6,189 nt of DNA from contig CAIJIA010000077.1 in NCBI GenBank assembly GCA_903820655.1, positions 1 through 6,189 on the forward strand. Reading direction: 5' to 3'. This stretch comes from an uncultured Chloroflexota bacterium (GTDB taxonomy: Bacteria > Chloroflexota > Limnocylindria > Limnocylindrales > Limnocylindraceae). The position numbers were made by a program, and so were the translations under genes. Below the pieces are notes generated by a model. The model was not told the DNA's origin. It saw nothing but the letters and a program-made list of their open reading frames with translations, and ran no database searches. How positions within the stretch are numbered: position 1 is the first letter of the stretch; every line of letters starts with the position of its first letter. Shown here in pieces: positions 1 to 4,621 of the stretch.

Positions 1-1874
1 GCGCCCGTCTTTGTCTTCTTCCCCTTCGGCAGGTTGAGCTCCACAAAGAGGAGTTCGCCGAGCTGCTTCGGCGAGCCGAGTGCCACGGCATGGCCAACGG
101 AGCGCTCGGCCTCCCTCTCGAGCCGGGTGATCTCGGCACCAAACGCGGTGCTCAGTTCGCTCAGCGCCGATTGATCAACGGCAACCCCGGCGATCTCCAT
201 GCGCGCGAGCACCTCAACCAGTGGTAGTTCAATTTCACGATAGAGACGAAGGGTTCCCGCCTCGCGCAACTCTTCGGCAAGGGGGCCGCGTGACGCTCGC
301 GTCACGAGCGCGGCGAGGACCGCCTCCTGCAGCGGCTCCAATCGGTCTGGAAGATCCGCACCAAGTCGTGCGGAGGCAACCTCCACGAGCCCTGGGTTAC
401 GCATGGTCACATTCGCAATCCAGGTACCGAGCGCTACATCATCAATCAGTAACGGCGAGGCATCGGGTCGAATACTTACCATGGCGCCAATCAGCCCCTT
501 CACCCCGAGACCGGCAATCTCGCGTTGTGAGCTCGCCAGGGATTCAAGGAGCGCATGCACCACGGCACCATCGTCGGCCGCAAGGATGGTGCCCGCGTGG
601 TCGACGATTGCAATTGCAAGTTCAGCCTCGGGGCCACGTCGATCTGCCCCCACACCGCCAATGGCAAGGTGCCCCTCTGTCGCAAGGCCACGGAACGCAT
701 CTCGTGCCTCGTCTGCAGCGCGCAGGACACGAATCCCCGCGGCGGCAAGCTCACCACGCTTCACCTGTTCGATCTTGGCGTGTACGTCGGACTCATCTGT
801 GGCGCTGCTCTCCGCCTGCGTCGATCGCCCAGCAGCGGCATTCCCCGCCGTCACCGCATCAAAGTTGAATCCAAGTTGCAGATCGCTCGAGGCGGCAACC
901 TTCGGTGCGGCCTTTGCAACAGGAGCGGCGGCTCCACGAAGTGAAGCACCCGCGGCAGCGGCGCTGACCGCAGCATTAGCTGCGACACGGTCTTCGCCGG
1001 CAAGTGGTGGTAGTCGCTGCGCGAGTGCGCGGAACTCCAGATCGCGGAAGAGGGCGAGTGCCGCTTCGCGGTCATACACCCCAATCTCGCCACCCGTGGC
1101 CGGCAGGGCGAGTGGCGCGTCGCGGTCAATCGTCATTAGTCCCTGCCCAGCAAATGCTGCGTCACGGTTTGCAGCGAGTGACTCTCGGATGCGCACAGGC
1201 TCGACCTCATCCAATCGCGCGTAGAGCTGCTCTAGCGAACCAAACGTTGCAATCAACTTCGAGGCGGTCTTCTCGCCCACACCAGGAACGCCCGGAATGT
1301 TGTCGGAGCTGTCGCCCTTCAGCGACTTGAAGTCGACCATCTGCTCTGGGGTGAGGCCGTACCGCGCAAAGACTCGCTCTGGATCGTATTCGACGATCGC
1401 ATCGGCTCCACCTTTGGCGGTGTGCATCAGGTGCACCTTCTTGGTGACCAGCTGCAACATGTCGAGGTCGCCCGAGACGATGTGCACCTCCCAGCCGTCG
1501 CGCTCCGCCGCGGTGGCGATGGTGCCAATGACGTCATCCGCCTCGTAGCCGGTTGCCTCAAGGAGCGGGAGTCCAAGCGCCGCGACCAGATCTCGGACGA
1601 TCGGCACCTGGGAGCGAAGCTCGTCGGGCATGGACGGCCGCTGCGCCTTGTACGCGGGGAAGCGCTCGTGCCGATAGGTGGTGCCTGGGGCATCAAAGGC
1701 CACGATGGCACGCTCAGGATCAACGTCCGCCATCGTTCGCAGCAGGATGCTGGTAAAGCCGTACGCGGCGTTGGTGAGTTGGCCGCGGCTGTTCGTCAGT
1801 GGCGGCAGCGCGTGGAAGGCGCGGTAGATCAGCCCATAGGCATCAACGAGGAGGAGTCGGCGCTTGGTTGGCAT
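1..1874 (-). CDS. polA: DNA polymerase I, N-terminal 624 codons (5'-nuclease plus degenerate exonuclease domain); cut by left edge
   Basis: PolA removes RNA primers and fills gaps in lagging-strand synthesis and repair. Seen: residues 1-290 form a complete 5'-nuclease (FEN) domain, with VDAYGLIYRAF (10-20), AFDAPG (59-64), YRHERFPAYKAQRP (67-80), the metal-binding EADDVIGT (111-118), SGDLDMLQL (134-142) and the helix-hairpin-helix GDSSDNIPGVPGVGEKTAS (187-205). Residues about 290-375 are an Ala-rich linker containing QLGFNF (333-338). Residues about 380-530 correspond to the 3'-5' exonuclease domain, but the expected DTE motif is replaced by LAIGGVG, so proofreading is probably lost, as in Taq polymerase. 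The polymerase domain begins at ELPLVEVLARMEIAGVAVD (549-567), and the window ends at LPKGKKTKTG, just before the catalytic palm. An in-frame stop lies shortly upstream with no ATG, GTG or TTG between, so ATG at 1874 is the best start. It has no clear Shine-Dalgarno. It lies 36 nt after the upstream membrane-protein gene, probably in one operon. Confidence 0.96.
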   Translation of the reverse strand, partial: MPTKRRLLLVDAYGLIYRAFHALPPLTNSRGQLTNAAYGFTSILLRTMADVDPERAIVAFDAPGTTYRHERFPAYKAQRPSMPDELRSQVPIVRDLVAALGLPLLEATGYEADDVIGTIATAAERDGWEVHIVSGDLDMLQLVTKKVHLMHTAKGGADAIVEYDPERVFARYGLTPEQMVDFKSLKGDSSDNIPGVPGVGEKTASKLIATFGSLEQLYARLDEVEPVRIRESLAANRDAAFAGQGLMTIDRDAPLALPATGGEIGVYDREAALALFRDLEFRALAQRLPPLAGEDRVAANAAVSAAAAGASLRGAAAPVAKAAPKVAASSDLQLGFNFDAVTAGNAAAGRSTQAESSATDESDVHAKIEQVKRGELAAAGIRVLRAADEARDAFRGLATEGHLAIGGVGADRRGPEAELAIAIVDHAGTILAADDGAVVHALLESLASSQREIAGLGVKGLIGAMVSIRPDASPLLIDDVALGTWIANVTMRNPGLVEVASARLGADLPDRLEPLQEAVLAALVTRASRGPLAEELREAGTLRLYREIELPLVEVLARMEIAGVAVDQSALSELSTAFGAEITRLEREAERSVGHAVALGSPKQLGELLFVELNLPKGKKTKTG

Positions 1875-1910
1875 ACCGCGAGGGTACCGCAGGAGTGCAG
1901 AGCCCTTCGG

Positions 1911-2393
1911 CTAGGCGCGACGCCTCCGAACGCTCACGAACACCACCGCAAGGCTCCCCGCCAGCAGAATCAGTGCGGCTCCAGAGGTGATGGCGGCGCC
2001 ATCAAGCGTCCCAGACGCGAGGAGGACGCCGGTCGTTCCGTTCGCCTTCACATCCATGGAGGCTTCGGGGGCCAGGCTCGATGCAAGGGAGTCGGCGCCA
2101 GCCTCCATGCGCGCGGCGCTCTCGGTGCCACCCGCCAACTGGCCAGCAACGCCCCCGAGAAGGAGCGCTGCAGAGAGTGCGGCGCCCGCAAGGGCACCAC
2201 GTGGCGCGGCGCTCACCCAGCCAAAGAGAGTGGAGCGCCAGCCACTCGCAGCACGCTGGGCCCGAGCCTCGGCGATCCGTGCGATCTCGCTGCGCAGCGC
2301 GGGGCTAGCAAAGGGGTCGCGGGCGCGGCGGGGCTCACTGACGCGATAGGCGCTCAGCGGATCGTGCCCAGGGGTGCGGGAGGCGTTATTCAT
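1911..2393 (-). CDS. Small two-helix membrane protein, probable anti-sigma factor of the adjacent ECF sigma
   Basis: This 160-aa protein has no family motif I can name. Seen: a polar, Arg-rich N-terminal part (1-65) with a short segment resembling PFASPALRSEIARIAEARAQ (27-46); a hydrophobic helix at 66-88 rich in Ala, Gly and Leu; a roughly 45-residue polar segment (89-134); and a second hydrophobic helix (135-155) ending in RRRRA. With both ends cytoplasmic, the middle segment would face outward. There is no cysteine, so the HxxxCxxC zinc motif of ZAS-type anti-sigma factors is absent. Anti-sigma function is inferred from position: it directly follows an ECF sigma gene and overlaps it by 8 nt, a typical arrangement for translationally coupled sigma/anti-sigma pairs. 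The start is ATG at 2393, with GGGAG six nt upstream. The frame stays open further upstream, but that part would lie entirely inside the sigma gene and looks like a shadow. Alternative: an unrelated small membrane protein. Confidence 0.72.
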   Translation of the reverse strand: MNNASRTPGHDPLSAYRVSEPRRARDPFASPALRSEIARIAEARAQRAASGWRSTLFGWVSAAPRGALAGAALSAALLLGGVAGQLAGGTESAARMEAGADSLASSLAPEASMDVKANGTTGVLLASGTLDGAAITSGAALILLAGSLAVVFVSVRRRRA

Positions 2394-3048
2394 CTCGCTC
2401 TCCCAACGATAACGGTGCGCCAGCGGTTCCCGGTCGCAGGTCGGCGAGGAGGCGGCGCAGCTCTTCGCGCCCTCGGCTGATGCGGCTCTTGATCGTTCCC
2501 ACCGATACCCCGGCAAGTTCCGCGATCTCTGCATAGTCATAGCCATCGACGTCGTAGAGGAGGATCGCCTGGCGTCGCTCCTCGGGAATCGCCCCAAGAG
2601 CCTTCGCCAGGGCGGCGGCGAGTTCGTTCGCTTCAGCGCGCTGCGCCGGATCAGAGGCCGCCCCCGCCTGCGGCTCTGCCGCAACGCGCTCACGGTGCGC
2701 ACCCTCCCCCGCCTCCTCATGCGTTTCGCTCGCGAACGGGAGTGTCGGGTGCCGGCGCTCACGCCGCATCAGATCGCGCGCGGCGTTCTCCACGATCCGC
2801 ACGAACCATCCCCGAAGGTTGGTCGGCGCGACCCGGTCAAGGGAGCGGTAGGCCGAGATCAGCCCCGCTTGCAGGGCGTCGTCGGCGCTCGCCTCGCTCC
2901 CCGTGATGCGCAGCGCCATCCGCCAGGCAAGATCGAGGTCGGGGGTGAAGAGGTCGCGGAAGGCGTCCTGAGAGCCTGCTCGGGCCGCAGCGAGCAGCGC
3001 CGTACGCTCAGCCCCCTCGCCTCCACCTGGTCTGCCGCTGCGCTTCAT
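2386..3048 (-). CDS. RNA polymerase sigma factor, ECF (sigma-70 group IV) type
   Basis: This is a 220-aa alternative sigma factor that would direct core RNA polymerase to its own promoter set. Seen: region sigma-2 at about 28-100, with DAFRDLF at the front, the sigma-2.2-like ADDALQAGLISAYRSL (55-70) and the helical NLRGWFVRIVENAARDLMRR (77-96); then a long polar Glu/Ala-rich linker (about 100-145); then region sigma-4 (about 146-202), with the hallmark IPEERRQAILLYDVDGYDYA (154-173) and helix-turn-helix EIAELAGVSVGTIKSRISRG (174-193). There are no sigma-1 or sigma-3 domains, as expected for ECF factors. The roughly 45-residue inter-domain linker is on the long side. It is the first gene of the minus-strand cluster, and its stop TAA lies inside the start of the next gene. 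The ATG at 3048 has only a weak AGG nearby. Only 35 nt separate it from the divergent tRNA-Leu gene, so its promoter probably overlaps that gene. I cannot assign an ECF subgroup or signal. Confidence 0.93.
   Translation of the reverse strand: MKRSGRPGGGEGAERTALLAAARAGSQDAFRDLFTPDLDLAWRMALRITGSEASADDALQAGLISAYRSLDRVAPTNLRGWFVRIVENAARDLMRRERRHPTLPFASETHEEAGEGAHRERVAAEPQAGAASDPAQRAEANELAAALAKALGAIPEERRQAILLYDVDGYDYAEIAELAGVSVGTIKSRISRGREELRRLLADLRPGTAGAPLSLGERDE
2400..2404 (-). promoter_or_regulatory. Shine-Dalgarno of the probable anti-sigma gene
   Basis: GGGAG on the minus strand lies 6 nt before the ATG at 2393 and inside the 3' end of the sigma coding sequence. It decides the start of the membrane-protein gene and supports coupled translation of the two overlapping genes. 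Confidence 0.6.
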
Positions 3049-3065
3049 GTGCCTAGTGTGCCGCG

Positions 3066-3075
3066 CCGCTAGGAT
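3066..3075 (+). promoter_or_regulatory. Possible promoter -10 region of tRNA-Leu(CAA)
   Basis: The block CCGCTAGGAT ends in TAGGAT, which fits the TAnnnT pattern of a -10 hexamer, and lies 8 nt before the mature tRNA 5' end. No good -35 hexamer is seen at 16-18 nt spacing. The block recurs with one change (CCGCTACGAT) ahead of the second tRNA, which strengthens the case that it is functional or was co-duplicated. Confidence 0.4.
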
Positions 3076-3083
3076 CTACGTGT

Positions 3084-3169
3084 GCCGAAGTGGCGAAATG
3101 GCAGACGCAACCGACTCAAAATCGGTCGACTGAAAGGTCATGTGGGTTCGACTCCCACCTTCGGTACCA
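3084..3169 (+). tRNA. tRNA-Leu, anticodon CAA (reads UUG)
   Basis: The 86-nt gene, including encoded CCA, folds as a type II tRNA. The acceptor stem is GCCGAAG with CTTCGGT (G1-U72 wobble). The D stem is GCG/CGC. The anticodon stem is ACCGA/TCGGT around loop CTCAAAA, giving CAA at 3117-3119. There is a long variable arm (about 3127-3140), a T arm GTGGG-TTCGACT-CCCAC and discriminator A. The long variable arm, discriminator A and anticodon together identify leucine. It is divergent from the sigma-factor gene and is the first of two tandem copies. Confidence 0.96.
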
Positions 3170-3180
3170 AAGCCACCGCC

Positions 3181-3190
3181 CCGCTACGAT
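3181..3190 (+). promoter_or_regulatory. Possible promoter -10 region of tRNA-Leu(UAA)
   Basis: CCGCTACGAT ends in TACGAT (TAnnnT), 6 nt before the mature 5' end of the second tRNA. It matches the block ahead of the first tRNA at 9 of 10 positions. A -35 element would have to lie in the 3' end of the first tRNA gene, and none resembling TTGACA is seen there. The second tRNA may have its own promoter, may be co-transcribed with the first, or both. Confidence 0.4.
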
Positions 3191-3196
3191 AGGGGG

Positions 3197-3283
3197 GCCG
3201 AAGTGGCGAAATGGCAGACGCATCCGACTTAAAATCGGCCGGTCGATGAGATCATGCGGGTTCGAGTCCCGCCTTCGGCACCA
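3197..3283 (+). tRNA. tRNA-Leu, anticodon UAA (reads UUA/UUG)
   Basis: The 87-nt type II tRNA has CCA encoded. The acceptor stem GCCGAAG/CTTCGGC is perfectly paired. The D stem is GCG/CGC. The anticodon loop CTTAAAA gives TAA at 3230-3232. The variable arm contains GGTC/GATC pairing, and the T arm is GCGGG-TTCGAGT-CCCGC with discriminator A. The outermost anticodon-stem pair (27-43) is a U-C mismatch, unlike the A-U in the neighbouring copy. The first 26 nt are identical to the upstream tRNA-Leu(CAA), and over the first 42 nt the two differ only at positions 27 and 34. Confidence 0.96.
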
Positions 3284-3293
3284 ACAACATCAC

Positions 3294-3300
3294 AAGGAGG
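3294..3300 (+). promoter_or_regulatory. Strong Shine-Dalgarno of the 71-aa ORF
   Basis: AAGGAGG, a full match to the anti-Shine-Dalgarno core, lies 4 nt before ATG at 3305. It fixes that ATG as the start, rather than in-frame starts further upstream, which would lie inside the tRNA gene. It begins only 11 nt after the tRNA CCA end. Confidence 0.8.
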
Positions 3301-3304
3301 CGAC

Positions 3305-3520
3305 ATGAGCGACAAGGCATTCACCCCGCGCGCTGACCGCCCTACGCTCATGCGTGAACACGCCGCCGCTCGCGCAAAGCGCGCAGCAGCAACTGCCGGC
3401 TCAACTGAGTGGCGCGCCGCCGCTGCAGAGGTCGCAGCGATTGAAGTAGAGATTGCAAAGTTTGAGGCGCTGCGCGTTCCGCCTGCGCGTGTTGCGCGAC
3501 CTGAGGCGAAGGGGAAATAA
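3305..3520 (+). CDS. Small hypothetical protein, 71 aa, Ala/Arg/Glu-rich and helical
   Basis: I do not recognise this family. Seen: a polar N-terminus (MSDKAFTPRADRPTLMREHA), then an alanine-rich, highly charged stretch (about 14-57) likely to form one or two amphipathic helices or a short coiled coil, including STEWRAAAAEVAAIEVEIAK (33-52), and a Pro/Arg/Lys tail (59-71) ending KGK. There is no cysteine, signal peptide or membrane segment, so it is probably cytoplasmic. The net basic ends could suit nucleic-acid or ribosome contact, but that is speculation. The perfect Shine-Dalgarno and the lack of any competing gene on the other strand argue that it is real. It starts 21 nt after tRNA-Leu(UAA), with no obvious promoter or terminator between, so its message may be released by processing of the tRNA transcript. 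It converges with the prenyltransferase gene, 12 nt apart. Confidence 0.75.
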   Translation: MSDKAFTPRADRPTLMREHAAARAKRAAATAGSTEWRAAAAEVAAIEVEIAKFEALRVPPARVARPEAKGK

Positions 3521-3532
3521 CCGCGCGTTGGC

Positions 3533-4573
3533 TTAGCGGCCGAGGATCGCCCCAACAACCAACCCCACCAAGAGCGCACCCATTGCGGGGCGTGAGGCGA
3601 GGAAGGCCGCACCCACATGCCAGAGCGGCCAGAGTGGGTAGCCTGCTGGCGGAGCTGATGGACGTGGTGCCGCAACGATCTTGAGTGCAGGAAGCGCAAC
3701 GATGGCGCCGAGTCCCGCAAGCGGCGCGACGAACCACGGGAAGATTCCGATCGCTGGGATCGCGAAGACGGCGATGCCGATGTAGCCCGCAGTGATCAGC
3801 AGCGTTGTGAAGGCGCGAGCGCGGCGCTCGCCGATGCGCACGACAAAGGTCTTTACGCCACGTGAGCCATCAGCCTCAATCTTGTCGAGGTGCTTGCCGA
3901 ACAGCACAGCAGTAACGAAGAGCGCCCATGGCAGCGTGGCGATGAGCGCGGTCGCATCGAGGCGTCCCGTAGCTGCTAGGTAGGTTCCCCCGCCCATGAG
4001 CGGTCCCCACACGATAAAGGCGGAGAGCTCACCGAGGCCGCGTCGCTTGAGGCGTAGTGGTGGATCGGTGTAGCCCCACGACAGGATCAGCCCGGCGATC
4101 GCGAACGCGCCAAGCATCGGCTCGCCGCGAATTACCATCGTGAAGCCACCGAAGATTGCGGCGAGGGCCGTCAATACGCCGATGGTGATGAGCAAGGTTC
4201 GGCTCGACATCGCACCTGATGCGATCGGGTGTGGTGAGTAGTCGGCGCGGGGATAACCGGGTCGATCGAGCCCGTCGTGATAGTCACGCCAGTCGTTCGC
4301 CAGGTTGTTTGCCGCGTGGGCGAGGTTTGCGCCGAAGAAGGCGGCGAAGCCGAGAAGGATGCCGCTCACTGCGTTGCCACCGAACGTGGCGTCACTGATC
4401 TTGCCGCTCCACCAAGCGAAAAGGAGGCCTTGCCCCGAGCCGAGAATCGTTAGTGGGAGCACTGAAGCGCGCGTGAGGAGCAGCGCGCGGGCAACCACGG
4501 ACATCGTGCGCCAATCAACGCCCTCAGGGGCGGACTGTCGACTTAAAACGGAGACGTAATCCTTCGCACTCAT
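3533..4573 (-). CDS. UbiA-family membrane prenyltransferase, MenA-like
   Basis: UbiA-family enzymes transfer a polyprenyl chain from its diphosphate to an aromatic acceptor. The closest resemblance here is to MenA, which prenylates 1,4-dihydroxy-2-naphthoate in menaquinone synthesis. Seen: 346 aa with about nine hydrophobic helices (roughly 34-54, 68-88, 127-147, 152-168, 183-203, 206-226, 254-274, 279-299 and 326-344). The first Asp-rich motif is NDWRDYHDGLD (93-103), matching the MenA-type NDxxDxxxGxD that binds diphosphate through magnesium. The second is HLDKIEADGSRGVKT (228-242) followed by VVRIG, where classical MenA has RDxxxDxxxGKxT; the DK order is unusual. An N-terminal extension of about 30 residues precedes the first helix. 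The start is ATG at 4573, with GAGGGGAG nine nt upstream. It follows dnaE by 48 nt on the same strand. No other menaquinone gene is in view, so the acceptor is not proven; a neighbouring UbiA subfamily is possible. Confidence 0.9.
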   Translation of the reverse strand: MSAKDYVSVLSRQSAPEGVDWRTMSVVARALLLTRASVLPLTILGSGQGLLFAWWSGKISDATFGGNAVSGILLGFAAFFGANLAHAANNLANDWRDYHDGLDRPGYPRADYSPHPIASGAMSSRTLLITIGVLTALAAIFGGFTMVIRGEPMLGAFAIAGLILSWGYTDPPLRLKRRGLGELSAFIVWGPLMGGGTYLAATGRLDATALIATLPWALFVTAVLFGKHLDKIEADGSRGVKTFVVRIGERRARAFTTLLITAGYIGIAVFAIPAIGIFPWFVAPLAGLGAIVALPALKIVAAPRPSAPPAGYPLWPLWHVGAAFLASRPAMGALLVGLVVGAILGR

Positions 4574-4582
4574 GACGCTATT

Positions 4583-4590
4583 CTCCCCTC
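4583..4590 (-). promoter_or_regulatory. Shine-Dalgarno of the UbiA-family gene
   Basis: GAGGGGAG on the minus strand lies nine nt before ATG at 4573. It supports that start and independent translation of the gene within a dnaE transcript. Confidence 0.6.
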
Positions 4591-4592
4591 TT

Positions 4593-4608
4593 CTGCATAA
4601 TCATGCAG
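4593..4608. repeat. Short perfect inverted repeat between dnaE and the UbiA gene
   Basis: CTGCAT-AATC-ATGCAG forms 6-bp perfect arms around a 4-nt loop in the 48-nt intergenic gap, directly upstream of the Shine-Dalgarno of the prenyltransferase gene. It lacks a following T-tract on either strand, so it is not a convincing terminator. It could be a weak mRNA hairpin, an operator half-site pair, or chance. Confidence 0.35.
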
Positions 4609-4621
4609 GGCTGGAACTTCC

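Larger units (their letters stand above)
3066..3283 (+). repeat. Tandem duplication of a tRNA-Leu unit with its upstream box
   Basis: Two diverged copies are present: 3066-3169 and 3181-3283. Each consists of CCGCTAnGAT, a spacer of 8 or 6 nt, and a tRNA-Leu. Similarity is near-complete from the tRNA 5' end to the anticodon loop, then falls in the variable arm. The first base of the anticodon differs (C versus T), which changes decoding from UUG only to UUA/UUG. Confidence 0.7.

Noticed and set aside
403..1224. Plus-strand open frame of 273 codons opposite polA
   Set aside because: It is wholly antisense to clearly conserved PolA sequence, Ser/Ala/Arg-rich with no motif, and has no ribosome site; long antisense frames are expected at this GC content.
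1874..1890. Direct repeat TACCGC spaced 11 bp at the polA start
   Set aside because: Six-base repeats are common in GC-rich sequence, and one copy overlaps the start codon; nothing else supports a binding site.
1422..2480. Plus-strand open frame of 352 codons
   Set aside because: It runs antisense across polA, the membrane protein and the sigma gene, has a compositionally biased product with no domain, and crosses real gene boundaries, so it is a shadow.
2394..2762. N-terminal extension of the membrane-protein frame up to 2762
   Set aside because: The extra residues lie entirely inside the sigma coding sequence in another frame, are Arg/Ser-rich without a motif, and an internal ATG at 2393 has its own GGGAG site.
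3254..3304. Upstream in-frame ATG giving an 88-aa version of the small protein
   Set aside because: That start lies inside the tRNA-Leu(UAA) gene and has no ribosome site, while ATG at 3305 has a perfect AAGGAGG.
3170..3304. tRNA-Leu 3' end as an integration (att) site for a mobile element
   Set aside because: No integrase, no repeated tRNA 3' fragment beyond the tandem gene itself, and ordinary housekeeping genes on both sides.
3521..3532. Possible bidirectional terminator between the convergent small ORF and the prenyltransferase gene
   Set aside because: Only 12 nt separate the stop codons; I see at most a 4-bp CCGC/GCGG stem and no T-tract.
3229..3720. Minus-strand open frame of 163 codons crossing the tRNA and small ORF
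   Set aside because: It overlaps the tRNA-Leu(UAA) gene, the 71-aa ORF and the conserved prenyltransferase in another frame, and its product has no recognisable feature.
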